A stretch of DNA of 43,665 nucleotides from Defluviicoccus sp. (GTDB lineage Bacteria > Pseudomonadota > Alphaproteobacteria > MPNO01). The translations under genes and the position numbers were made by a program. The first letter of the stretch is position 1. Each line of letters begins with the position of its first letter. Shown here in pieces: positions 1 to 7,771 of this stretch. The notes beneath the pieces were generated by a model, which was not told the DNA's origin, did no database searches, and worked only from the letters and a program-made list of their open reading frames with translations. The DNA is taken from contig JAJDVM010000155.1 of assembly GCA_022826125.1 (NCBI GenBank), positions 1 through 43,665 on the forward strand, read 5' to 3'.

Positions 1-1
1 C

Positions 2-430
2 AAGGGCGACATGTTGCTGCCGATGATGCGCTACGTGAGCGAGCCGATCCGGCTTACCATCGAGCGCGGCATGGTAACCGAGATCGCGGGCGAGGGGCTC
101 GACGCCGAGCTGATGCGGGGCTTCATGGCCGGCTTCGACGATCCCCGCGCCTATGCGGTGTCGCATATCGGTTGGGGGCTGGATTCCCGGGCGAAATGGG
201 AGTTCATGGGCACCAGCCCCGTCGGGCCTCACTCGGGAGGCCAGGACGGCCGGGCCTATTACGGCAATGTCCTGTTCTCGACCGGACCCAACACCGAGGT
301 TGGCGGAACCAACGACACCTTGTGCCACCTCGATATCCCGCTGAGGGGCTGCACGCTTACCCTCGACAACCGGACGATCGTCGAGAACGGACGGATCGTC
401 CCCGAAGAGCTTCAGGCCGCCGGTCGTTGA
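2..430 (+). CDS. NicX / M29 aminopeptidase-like metallo-enzyme, C-terminal part (5'-truncated by window edge)
   Basis: The reading frame is open from the first bases of the window, so this is the 3' end of a longer gene; about 142 residues are visible. The motifs HIGWGL and, about 55 residues later, CHLDIPLRGC resemble the C-terminal metal-binding segments of the family that includes thermophilic M29 aminopeptidases and NicX, the 2,5-dihydroxypyridine 5,6-dioxygenase of nicotinate degradation. Alphaproteobacterial members are usually annotated as leucyl aminopeptidase or NicX. The choice between peptidase and ring-cleaving dioxygenase cannot be made from this fragment; the oxidative catabolic neighbourhood favours the second. 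The stop codon is 5 bases before the ATG of the SDR gene, so the two are probably co-transcribed. Confidence 0.7.
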   Translation, partial: KGDMLLPMMRYVSEPIRLTIERGMVTEIAGEGLDAELMRGFMAGFDDPRAYAVSHIGWGLDSRAKWEFMGTSPVGPHSGGQDGRAYYGNVLFSTGPNTEVGGTNDTLCHLDIPLRGCTLTLDNRTIVENGRIVPEELQAAGR

Positions 431-435
431 GCGGC

Positions 436-1197
436 ATGGGCGGCGGGACGGCGCTGGTCACCGGAGCGGGCTCGGCGCGCGGAATCGGCAAGGCGTTCGT
501 CGAGGAGCTTCGCCGCCGAGACGCGCGCCGGATCTACGCTACCGACCTCGCGCGCCAAGGTGTGGAGACGCTCGCAGCCGACGACGCTGGCGGGTGCATC
601 GTCCCGCTCACGCTCGACGTTACCGACGAGCAAGCCATCGCGGCGGCCGCGGCGCGCTGCACCGACGTGGACCTGCTGATCAACAATGCCGGGGTGTGCT
701 TCCCGAGCCGGCTGATCGGCGCGCTCGACCTTGTCGGGGCGCGCCGCGAGATGGAGGTCAACTACTGGGGCATGCTCGCGATGTGCCGTGCTTTCGCCCC
801 GGTGCTGGCGGCAAGGGGCGGCGGCACGATCGTCAACGTCAGCTCGATCTACGGGCTGGTCAACCACCCCTATGTCGGCTCCTACAGCGCGTCCAAGGCG
901 GCGAACGCCTCGCTCACCCAGGGAATCCGCGCCGAACTCCGCGACCAGGGCACGCGGGTGGTCGCGGTCTACCCGGGGACTATCGACACCGAGCTGTCCG
1001 CCAGCAACCCGAGCCGCGACAAGACCCCGCCGCAGGTGCTCGCCGCCATCGTGCTCGACGGCCTTGAGCGCGGAGAAGAGGAGATCTTCGTTGGGCCCGA
1101 CGCCCTCGACGTTGCAGCGCGGCTCGCAACCGACGGGAAGGGTGTCGAGCGAGACTACGCCCAAGCACTCGCACGGCGGCTTGAGAACCGGTCATGA
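436..1197 (+). CDS. SDR-family NAD(P)-dependent oxidoreductase
   Basis: A 253-residue classical short-chain dehydrogenase/reductase. It has an N-terminal TGxxxxxGIG dinucleotide-binding motif (residues 9-18), NNAG at 83-86, catalytic Ser at about 137, and YSASK with Tyr150 and Lys154. The ATG at 436 is preferred because the TGxxxxxGIG motif then starts at residue 9; a TTG at 427 overlapping the upstream stop is also possible. Length and layout are normal for a soluble cytosolic SDR that oxidises or reduces an alcohol/carbonyl pair. It follows the NicX-like gene directly and probably shares its transcript. The substrate is unknown; a role in processing a ring-cleavage or beta-oxidation intermediate is inference from neighbours. 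Confidence 0.88.
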   Translation: MGGGTALVTGAGSARGIGKAFVEELRRRDARRIYATDLARQGVETLAADDAGGCIVPLTLDVTDEQAIAAAAARCTDVDLLINNAGVCFPSRLIGALDLVGARREMEVNYWGMLAMCRAFAPVLAARGGGTIVNVSSIYGLVNHPYVGSYSASKAANASLTQGIRAELRDQGTRVVAVYPGTIDTELSASNPSRDKTPPQVLAAIVLDGLERGEEEIFVGPDALDVAARLATDGKGVERDYAQALARRLENRS

Positions 1198-1580
1198 ATC
1201 AACATGGGCCCGCCTCGCGAGCCCCAAACCATCGACTCGGAGCCGTCGTCGGCCGACGAATAGCGAGAAGGAGCCGGGACGCTACGGATCCATTCCGTGA
1301 GAGACGCAGACGTCAGCTTGGCCGGCTACGCCGTTAAGCCGCTAGACGCTGCCCAGGCTCGTCGGCAAATCGCGCGGAGCAACGGTGGTGTTTCCTTTCA
1401 ACTTCTAATTCGCGCAACGATGCAGGGCGAGGTCCTAATCATTCGGGACAGAACGGCCGAAGCAGCTGTGGGCTCAGGCCATTTTGTACCCCTTCGCGGC
1501 GAATTCGTCTCACGGCTTTGGGTCGACACTGAAACCGGACTCGGTCCCGCGTTTTCCGTCTCCCGGGCGCCGAGCCTTTC
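1198..1580. other. Intergenic stretch, no gene recognised
   Basis: About 380 bases between the SDR gene and the convergent ABC pseudogene. A plus-strand frame opening with GTG at 1297 runs through it, but its first 90 residues match no family I know and the rest is antisense to the ATPase fragment. I see no RNA gene or repeat here. Confidence 0.5.
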
Positions 1581-2339
1581 TCAAATGCGCTCTTCCGTCC
1601 TTGCATCGAAGAACAGGCTGTTCCCGCCGTCCCAGTCGAGCGCCACGCGCTCGTTCTCGCGGATGGCGAAGTTGCCCTCGGTACGCACCGTGAAGGGGCC
1701 GATTCCGGTGGAAACGGTCAGGAAGGTGTCCGGCCCAGTCGGTTCGACCCCTTCAATGCCGCCGGGGATGCCCGCCTCGCTCAGGCGGATCGCCTCCGGG
1801 CGCACGCAGCAGACGATGTCGCGCCCCGAGACCTTTTCCAGCCGGTCGATATCCGTGGGGTGCGTGGGAATTGCGGCGCCCTCCGCGGTAACGCGCGAAC
1901 CGTCGAACGTCGCCGGAATCGCGTTGATCGCGGGCGTTCCGATGAATTGCGCCACGTACAGGTTCCAGGGATCGGCATAGACCTCCTCCGGTGTCCCCAG
2001 CTGCATGATCTGGCCGGACTTCATGACCGCGATCCGATCGCCCATGGTCATCGCCTCGACCTGGTCGTGAGTGACATAGATCGTCGTGGTCCGCGTGGCC
2101 TTGTGGATACGCCTGATCTCGGCCCTCATCTCGACCCGCAGCTTGGCATCAAGGTTGGACAACGGCTCGTCGAACAGAAACAGCACGGGGTAGCGCCCGA
2201 GCGCCCGACCCATCGCCACGCGTTGTCTCTGCCCGCCGGAGAGCTGGCTGGGCTTGCGGTCCAGCAATTCCTCGATCTCCAGAGTTCTCGCCACGCGTTC
2301 CACGATCTCGTTGCGCTCGGCCTTGGGTACCTTGCGCAT
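1581..2339 (-). pseudogene. MalK/UgpC-type ABC ATPase, N-terminally truncated
   Basis: The 252-residue frame is the C-terminal two thirds of a carbohydrate-type (CUT1) ABC ATPase. It has the signature LSGGQRQRVAMGRAL, Walker B FLFDEPLSNLDAKLR, the H-loop YVTHDQVEAMTMGDR and a C-terminal OB-like regulatory region. The roughly 115 residues that should carry Walker A and the Q-loop are missing. Homology begins abruptly at MRKVPKAE, which in intact relatives follows the Q-loop region. Immediately upstream, in another frame, is the N-terminus of a permease, so a deletion has fused the two genes out of frame. Without Walker A the product cannot bind ATP normally. Intact family members energise uptake of sugars, polyols or glycerol phosphate. 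Confidence 0.85.
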
Positions 2340-2487
2340 CGAGCCGCGTGGGGATGGCCGTCAGGCCTCCCTGTCGTATCTCCTCGGCATCCTTGAACGA
2401 GGTGGCGATCATCACGTAGAGCGGAAACAAATACCAGGCCGCGAGCAAGAGCAGCACGGTCCATATCAGCACCCGCCCCCAGCTCAT
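2340..2487 (-). pseudogene. MalG-type ABC permease, N-terminal remnant
   Basis: Starting at 2487 the minus strand encodes about 49 residues typical of a CUT1 inner-membrane permease N-terminus: MSWGRVLIW, one hydrophobic helix, then FPLYVMIATSFKDAEEI, the usual start of the periplasmic loop. The frame then runs into ATPase sequence in the wrong phase at about 2340. Its ATG overlaps the TGA of the preceding permease remnant by 4 bases, the normal arrangement in intact malF-malG operons. This is therefore a deletion of most of malG together with the 5' third of the ATPase gene, not a new gene. Confidence 0.8.
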
Positions 2488-2948
2488 GATCTCTTCCCCA
2501 GCTCGGAATACATGAAGGGGACGGCGATGGAGGCGACGATGAACAGGAGGACCATCGCGCTGGCGCTGCCGATGGCCAGCTGGTCCCGCGAATAGGCGAC
2601 CGCGTAGAAGAAGGTCGCGGGCAGATCGGTGGAATAGCCGGGCCCGCCATTGGTGAGCGCCAGCACCAGCTCGAAGCTCTTCACTGCCATGTGCCCCACC
2701 ACGACACAGGCGCCGAAGAAGACCGGCCGCAGCAGCGGCAGGACTACGCGCCAGTAGATCGTGACCGGCTTCGCGCCGTCGATCTGCGCGGCCTTGACGA
2801 GGTTGTCGTCAATACGATGGGTGACGTAGATGATCGAGGCACCCCGATCCCTTAGCGTTCGTGTCAGGTCGGCGCCCGAGATGGCGGCGACGCGGGAAGC
2901 GCTGCTGCTCGACCGTTTCGAGACGGTGTCGGGCGAGGTATTCGACAC
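2484..2948 (-). pseudogene. Chimeric ABC remnant: sugar ATPase scrap joined to MalF-type permease C-terminus
   Basis: The open frame of 154 residues is a composite. Residues 26-46 (GADLTRTLRDRGASIIYVTH) match the Walker B-H-loop region of an RbsA-like sugar ATPase. From about residue 47 it becomes the EAA loop and last helices of a MalF-type permease (KAAQIDGA, LPLLRP, LTNGGPGYSTDLPATFFY). The junction falls at a shared Ile-Asp-Asp, suggesting recombination at microhomology. No functional domain is complete. The first 25 residues are unrecognised. Near the upstream end, a plus-strand frame from 2881 to 3003 (40 residues, beginning MAATREALLLDRFETV) looks like the 3' end of another gene that I do not recognise. 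Confidence 0.7.
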
Positions 2949-3017
2949 GCTGATCGAGCGCCAACGCGCCGCCGAGGCGGCGGGCTACGCGAAGATCGCC
3001 TGACGTCCTTCGATCCG

Positions 3018-3030
3018 CCCCCTTCGGGGG
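3018..3030. terminator. Short GC hairpin
   Basis: CCCCC-TTC-GGGGG perfect 5-bp hairpin just after the plus-strand gene remnant ending at 3003. There is no T-run, so terminator function is only possible. Confidence 0.3.
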
Positions 3031-3059
3031 TAGAATCGGGGGACTCCCCACCATTTGTA

Positions 3060-3180
3060 GAAGGAGATCCGGCATGCGCGAATACGCGTGCTGTGCGCCC
3101 TGTGTGTTTCGAGCGTCATGCTGCCTGGGTTTGCCTCGCGTCGGGCACGTAACGCAGACCCCGGCGGCGCGGCGGGCGTC
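3060..3180 (+). pseudogene. Relic of a signal-peptide gene start (frameshifted)
   Basis: A strong ribosome-binding site (AAGGAG, about 3061-3065) is followed by an ATG at 3074 that opens only a 36-codon frame. The adjacent frame, open at GTG 3088, reads VLCALCVSSVMLPGFAS, a convincing Sec signal-peptide core with a cleavage-like end. A single frameshift between the two would restore a normal secreted-protein N-terminus. It lies beside the broken sugar ABC genes, so it may be what is left of their solute-binding protein; that link is inference. Confidence 0.35.
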
Positions 3181-3297
3181 GTAACGGGCGCGCGCGACGT
3201 CGCAGCCCGGCAAGACGCCGCCGGCTTGCGGGCAATTCGTGGCGCGAGGACAATGCCTGCGCTCGACGTCGAACCGAACGCCCGACTGGAGGTGCTC

Positions 3298-4872
3298 ATG
3301 AGCGGCGGGGTCGTACCCGAGGGCTACCGTGTCTATCCGCCCCGGGTGAACATGTACGCCGAAACGGTCGGCCGCGCGATCGCGGCCGGGTGCAGCGAAC
3401 TGCCGGCGATGGTATGGGACGGCGGCGCGCTGAGCTACGACGAGCTGGACACCAAGGTCGGGCGGGCCGCTGCCGGATTGCTCGCGGCGGGTCTCGCCGA
3501 GAGCGATACGATCCTGCTGCGTTCCGACAACCGGCCCGCCTATCCGATTCTCGCTCTGGCCGCCTTCCGGATCGGCGCGGTCGCGGTAATGTCGAACTCG
3601 CTGCTGCAGCAGGACGAGGTCGGCTATCTGGTGGAGAACTCCGGCGCGCGCATCGCCGCCGCACCCGCGGAGCTCGCCGCACCGCTGCGGACATTGCTGG
3701 ATGCGGGCGCACTCGACCGGCTGGTGATCGTCGACGGACCGGCCGACGGCGAGGGGCTCGTCTCCTACGACTCCTTCGAGAGCCTCTCCCCGATAGACTG
3801 GACCGCCGACACCGAGGCCATGGCGCCGGCCTTCATGGTCTATTCCTCCGGCACCACCGGCCGTCCCAAGGGCATTTTGCACGGCCACCGCTGGGCGATC
3901 ACGCTGGGCGACCCGGTCGTCCTGCACAACGAATACGCGCCCGGCGACGTGACGATGACACCGGGCGAGTTCAGCTTCATGGGGACTTTCGGCAACAATT
4001 TCATCGGCCCTCTGCGCGCCGGAGCAACGATCGCGCTGTTCTTCAAGCGGACCAGCCCGCGCCCGGTGCTGGAAGCCGTCGCACGATTCGGGGTGAACAA
4101 GTTCCTGAGCGTTCCGACGTTCTACCGCCGGATATTGTCCGAAGCGGGGGTCGAGGACGGGCTCGACCTATCGGCGGTCCGCTATTTCATGAGCGCCGGA
4201 GAGTCGCTCGGCTCCAGCGTTCCCGAGCAGTGGTCGCACCGTTTCGACTTCCCCTTGTACGAAATCTACGGGGTCTCCGAGGTCATGACGTGTATGGCCA
4301 ACACCACCTATAACGAGGTCAAGTGGGGATCGATGGGCAAAGCCCTGCCGGGTTACCGGATGACAATCATGAACGACCGGCTGGAGCCGGTCGCGGTCGG
4401 CGAGTCCGGCCGGCTGATGATCCACCGCGACGATCCCGGCATGTTCCTGTGCTACTACAAGCAATGGGACAAGTGGCAGGCCGCCCACAGGGGCGAGTGG
4501 TACGACACCGGCGACGTGATGCGCCAGGACGAGGACGGCTACTACTACTTCCTCGGGCGCAAGGACGACCTGTTCAAGTCGCGCGGCTATTTCATCTCGC
4601 CGCAGGAGGTGGAGAACGCCCTCCTGAAGCACGACGCGGTCGCCGAAGCCGCAGTGATCGGCATACCCGACGACACATTCGGCAACCGGATCGCGGCATT
4701 CGCCAGGCTGGCCGGCGGTGCTGCCGCGTCCGATGCGCTGAAAGGCCAAATCCTGGAGGACGTGGCGCGGCGACTTGCGCCCTACAAAGTGCCCAAGTCC
4801 CTCGAATTCCTCGACGAAATTCCCAAGAACCAAGTGGGCAAGATCCTGCGTAGCGCGCTCGCCGTTGACTGA
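3298..4872 (+). CDS. AMP-dependent acyl/aryl-CoA ligase (benzoate-CoA ligase-like, ANL superfamily)
   Basis: A 524-residue adenylate-forming enzyme that activates a carboxylic acid to its CoA thioester via an acyl-AMP. Visible core motifs are YSSGTTGRPKG (182-192, phosphate-binding loop), YEIYGVSEV (321-329), YDTGD (402-406), GRKDDLFKSRGYFISPQEVE (420-439, hinge) and PKNQVGK with the catalytic Lys at 515. The layout is closest to benzoate-CoA ligase/acetyl-CoA synthetase-like members rather than long-chain enzymes. The ATG at 3298 is chosen because GGAGGT lies just upstream; an in-frame ATG at 3253 would add 15 residues. It is convergent with an enoyl-CoA hydratase, so the pair could start a beta-oxidation-like breakdown of an aromatic or branched acid. 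Confidence 0.88.
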   Translation: MSGGVVPEGYRVYPPRVNMYAETVGRAIAAGCSELPAMVWDGGALSYDELDTKVGRAAAGLLAAGLAESDTILLRSDNRPAYPILALAAFRIGAVAVMSNSLLQQDEVGYLVENSGARIAAAPAELAAPLRTLLDAGALDRLVIVDGPADGEGLVSYDSFESLSPIDWTADTEAMAPAFMVYSSGTTGRPKGILHGHRWAITLGDPVVLHNEYAPGDVTMTPGEFSFMGTFGNNFIGPLRAGATIALFFKRTSPRPVLEAVARFGVNKFLSVPTFYRRILSEAGVEDGLDLSAVRYFMSAGESLGSSVPEQWSHRFDFPLYEIYGVSEVMTCMANTTYNEVKWGSMGKALPGYRMTIMNDRLEPVAVGESGRLMIHRDDPGMFLCYYKQWDKWQAAHRGEWYDTGDVMRQDEDGYYYFLGRKDDLFKSRGYFISPQEVENALLKHDAVAEAAVIGIPDDTFGNRIAAFARLAGGAAASDALKGQILEDVARRLAPYKVPKSLEFLDEIPKNQVGKILRSALAVD

Positions 4873-4882
4873 ACCGGTCGCG

Positions 4883-5776
4883 CTACCAGGTCTCGTCTGG
4901 GCGCGGATAGTTGACCGGGTTGCCCTCGTGATAGACCGGGGTGCGCTTCTCGAGGAACGCGCTCAGCCCTTCGGCGCATGCTTGGGTGCGCGAGAGCTCC
5001 AGCACACGGTCGATCTCGAGCTTCATGTCGTCCAGATTGCGGTCCTTGTTGCGGTACAGCCGGAGCGTTTCCTTGGCGAATTTGAGCCCGCGGGTGGGGT
5101 AGGAGGCGATCCGACCCGCCCAGGTGAGCGTGGTGTCCATCAGCTCGTCGGCCGGAACCACCTTGTTGGCGAGCCCGATGCGACAGGCCTCCTCGCCGAG
5201 GACGAACCGGCCGGTGAGGATCATCTCGGCTGCGCGGGCGTACCCGATGATCTTGGGCAGCACCCGCGGCGACGCCCATTCGCTCATGAAGCCCGCCGGC
5301 ACCGCGATCTCCGACAGCTTGGCGCGGTCGGAGACGATCCTCAAATCGCAGCACAGAGTGAACTCGAAGCCCATGCCCACGCATACGCCGTCGATCGCGG
5401 CGATCGTCGGCATCGGCAGGTCCTCCCATTTCCGGCAGACCTGCTGGGCGACGACGTGGTGGTGATCGTTCATCCACCAGATCACCATGTCCATGTATGC
5501 GCCATCGAGGCCATGGGTCTCCTCCGGTCGCTCCAGAGGAGCGGTCTCGACCTTGAGGTCGCCGCCACCGGAGAAATTACCTCCGGAACCGGTCAGGATC
5601 ACCACGCGCGCGCCCGATTCGCGGATGTCGTCGACGATCCGGTCGAGCTCCAGCGCCATGCGCGGGCTGATGGCGTTCATCCGCTCCGGCACGTCTAGCG
5701 TCAGGATGCCGATCGCGTTGTCGCCCGGGCACAGGGGCGAGGAGACGATCTCCCATTTTACGGTGTCGTATCTCAT
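4883..5776 (-). CDS. Enoyl-CoA hydratase/isomerase family protein
   Basis: A 297-residue crotonase-fold protein. The two oxyanion-hole segments are FSGGGDLK (68-75) and GVCVGMGFE (130-138). The two acidic positions of the hydratase active site appear conserved (Glu138 in GMGFEF and Glu156 in LSEIAVP), which favours hydration of an enoyl-CoA over other crotonase reactions. The segment after Glu156 (AGFMSEWASPRVLP) replaces the usual PGAGGTQRL, so substrate specificity is probably unusual. The start at 5776 has AGGAAAGG 10 bases upstream; a longer in-frame extension to 6049 lacks recognisable protein features. It faces the CoA ligase tail to tail with only 10 bases between stops, so a shared pathway is likely but not a shared transcript. 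Confidence 0.85.
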   Translation of the reverse strand: MRYDTVKWEIVSSPLCPGDNAIGILTLDVPERMNAISPRMALELDRIVDDIRESGARVVILTGSGGNFSGGGDLKVETAPLERPEETHGLDGAYMDMVIWWMNDHHHVVAQQVCRKWEDLPMPTIAAIDGVCVGMGFEFTLCCDLRIVSDRAKLSEIAVPAGFMSEWASPRVLPKIIGYARAAEMILTGRFVLGEEACRIGLANKVVPADELMDTTLTWAGRIASYPTRGLKFAKETLRLYRNKDRNLDDMKLEIDRVLELSRTQACAEGLSAFLEKRTPVYHEGNPVNYPRPDETW

Positions 5777-5989
5777 GTCGGTGCTGCCTTTCCTGATATC
5801 GCTAGGGGACTGCCCGCGACGCTCCGATATCGGTGGCGGGCCGCGGACGAAATCACCGACATAATGGAGACGCACCGGTGGGGAATCCATGAAGGACGCC
5901 GCCATGGAGAGGCGCGAATCCGCGCGCCATGCCTGCCAGTAGTCGGGCATTACGCGACAATTGTGCTGTGCAACGGAGCCGTCGTTGGG

Positions 5990-6118
5990 CGGCACGTGCA
6001 GCGCTGGACGGGCGTTCAAGGATGTCGGCGAGCCAGGCCTGTCGATCAAGGTCGTTCAGCTTGGCAGTCTGGATCACGGTGTAGAAGGGCGGCCCCGCCT
6101 GCGCGGCGTGCCAGGCGG
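5990..6118 (-). mobile_element. IS66-family transposase (TnpC) C-terminal scrap
   Basis: The minus strand reads FYTVIQTAKLNDLDRQAWLA followed by DILERP, the conserved C-terminal segment of IS66 TnpC (normally YTLIETCKLNGVDPxAWL). Homology fades after DILERP and no other IS66 gene is present. The scrap ends exactly where the duplicated transporter sequence starts (about 6119), marking a rearrangement breakpoint. Confidence 0.6.
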
Positions 6119-6556
6119 CCTTTCGCGCGATGGGGGACGCTCAACCGCCAAGTGATCGCGCACAATGCCGAACGCCGGCTGGAGCAGTTTTCGGTTCGCG
6201 CCGGATCGCGGGACAGAGCGATCAGCACGCTGTCGGGCGGCAACCAGCAGAAGGTGATCTTGGCCCGCGAGTTTTCCCGCAGACCCGACATCATGCTGGC
6301 GGTCCAGCCGACCCGGGGCCTCGACATCGCCGCGATGCAGTTCGTCCACGAGCAGCTTCTCGAAGCACGGGCGAACGATACGGGCGTGCTGCTGATCTCG
6401 ACCGAGCTGGACGAGATCATGCAGCTCTCGGACCGCATCGCGGTGATTTTCGAAGGACGCATCGTCGGCGTGCTCGATTCGGCGACGGCGACCCGCGAGC
6501 GCGTCGGCCTCATGATGGCGGGACACGGCGGCGACGCTCCGGACCGGGCGTCATGA
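6119..6556 (+). pseudogene. Copy 1 of BMP-type ABC ATPase: C-terminal fragment only
   Basis: This segment is nearly identical to the last ~145 residues of the intact ATPase ending at 33009. It includes LSGGNQQKVILAREFSR, VQPTRGLDIA and LLISTELDEIM, and ends in the same MMAGHGGD tail. The first two thirds of the gene, including the first nucleotide-binding domain, are absent, and DNA homology to the other copy begins abruptly at about 6119 beside an IS66 scrap. As in the intact copy, the last bases overlap the ATG of the permease fragment (ATGA). It cannot form a working ATPase. Confidence 0.88.
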
Positions 6557-6806
6557 CCGAGCCCGCGGCGACGATGGGGACGCCCTCGCGGGTATCTTCC
6601 CCGTCGGGGTGCTCGGCGTCTCGATTCTGTTGGGCGCCGCGGAGGCGCTGCAATTCCGGTTGCAGGCGCAGGCCGCGGAAGAGATACCCTTCCAGTTTCT
6701 GGCGATCCTGCCCTATTTGCTGACCGTGATCGCGCTGGTCAGCATCGTCCGCCGTTCGGTGCAACCGGCTGCGCTGACGCATCCCTACATCAATGAACGG
6801 CACTAG
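6553..6806 (+). pseudogene. Copy 1 of BMP-type permeases: first permease start fused to second permease end
   Basis: The first ~14 codons (MTEPAATMGTPSRV) match the beginning of the intact permease starting at 33006. The DNA then jumps to the last ~70 codons of the second permease (matching 34830-35043), with GVSILLGAAEALQFRLQ, EIPFQFLAILPYLLTVIALV and the C-terminal THPYI-ERH. The junction is at about 6590 and leaves the two parts in different frames. About 1.8 kb covering both permease cores has been lost. The fragment ends CACTAG, the position where the intact copy carries an insertion sequence. Confidence 0.85.
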
Positions 6807-6909
6807 AGAGTTTCCGTTTTGGTTGGAACCGTGTTGGGCGTTTTGGATGTATCGCCTGCCCCTGCGGCTGCTGGTCCGCGGATCAAGGGCAATCTGGGGA
6901 GAGCCGCCG

Positions 6910-7275
6910 GTGAACAAAGCGTAAAAGGCGCTTGCCTCTACGCTCTAGGAGTATGCGGTCACTGATCGACGCCGGAAGTTCAAATGGCAGATGCGTTGGC
7001 TGGTGGAGCAAGACAGAACGGTTGATCTCACGCGTCCGCTCAAGCCGCCGTGCGTCATGAAGCTCAATGCAGAATGATTTCTTTCACGACGATGGCTGGT
7101 TCAGTCTGCTCGGCGTTGACGTGAGCCCGCTCCACAAGGCGGTCGACTCTATCAATCGGCTGCTGCCGACGATGCGTGCATCGGACACGCCCATTGTCTG
7201 GCTCAATTGGGGGTACTCTCAGACGGTTTTGACCTGCCCCCAGTTTGTTCAACGAACATGATCCCTCGGAATAGG
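6910..7275 (+). pseudogene. Copy 1 of RutB-like isochorismatase-family hydrolase (decayed)
   Basis: DNA similarity to the intact gene starting at 36414 is continuous in order, but the copy is dead. The start is GTG AAC AAA GCG followed at once by a TAA; about 57 bases that encode the strand leading to the catalytic Asp are deleted; and further indels follow. Recognisable pieces are MQNDFFHDDGWFSLLGVDVS and PIVWLNWG. The segment carrying the catalytic Lys and Cys is gone, because homology stops near 7275 and the next bases belong to a DUF3891 gene. Confidence 0.85.
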
Positions 7276-7285
7276 GGCTCTGACG

Positions 7286-7720
7286 CGCGTGCTACGCTTG
7301 ACCGCTGGGAAGCCGGGCGAGAGGAGCTCGTCGACCAGCAGCGCAGGTCGGCGACATATCGCGACTTCGCCACCGAGGGGGAGCTATGGCGGAACTTCAA
7401 GCTGATGGAGGTTTACGACCAGTTGGCCCAGTTCATCTGCAACCGTTACCCGTTCGACAACGAGGTCCGGAAGAACGGCCCGTCCAACAGCATCACCCAA
7501 GTGCCGGTGGGTCCGAGACAGGACGAGGTGGTGCTCACGGTCGACGTGCTGGATGGCGCGCGCCCGTGTCCACCCTTATCCGTTTGACCAGAGCCCCCTC
7601 CGGATCCCGATCCCGGCGCGCCTCGTGCCGGACCGGGCATACGAAAGCCAGGAAGCGTTCCTGCGCGACTTCTACAGGGCGGAACGCTGCGTCATCGCCT
7701 GTAACCTTCACGCCGATTAG
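7286..7720 (+). pseudogene. DUF3891-family protein, 5'-truncated and frameshifted
   Basis: Two consecutive frames together give the C-terminal part of a DUF3891 protein. The first (to about 7562) reads LDRWEAGREELVDQQRR, then RNFKLMEVYDQLAQFICNRYPF and the QVPVGP segment. The second (7565-7720) continues with HPYPFDQSPLRIPIPARLVP and the AFLRDFYRAER end. A small indel at about 7560, after VDVLDGA, breaks the gene. The N-terminal histidine-rich half expected in this family is missing because the pseudo-isochorismatase is joined here. The family has no established function that I know of. Confidence 0.65.
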
Positions 7721-7771
7721 CCTTGCGAATGGCGTAGATCAAATGCCCAGCAAATTGATTAGGGGGTTTAG

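Noticed and set aside
1297..1980. Plus-strand 227-residue frame
   Set aside because: Its second half lies antisense to clear ABC ATPase sequence and the first half matches nothing; it is a high-GC shadow frame.
2809..3927. 372-residue minus-strand frame
   Set aside because: Antisense to the acyl-CoA ligase, with composition typical of a complementary-frame artefact and no domain.
4883..6049. 388-residue version of the enoyl-CoA hydratase
   Set aside because: The 91 extra N-terminal residues show no crotonase similarity and partly overlap an IS66 scrap; the ATG at 5776 has a ribosome-binding site and gives a normal length.
7067..7261. Small intact gene (MQNDFFHDDGW...)
   Set aside because: It is a surviving open stretch of the decayed hydrolase copy, lacking start region and catalytic Lys/Cys.
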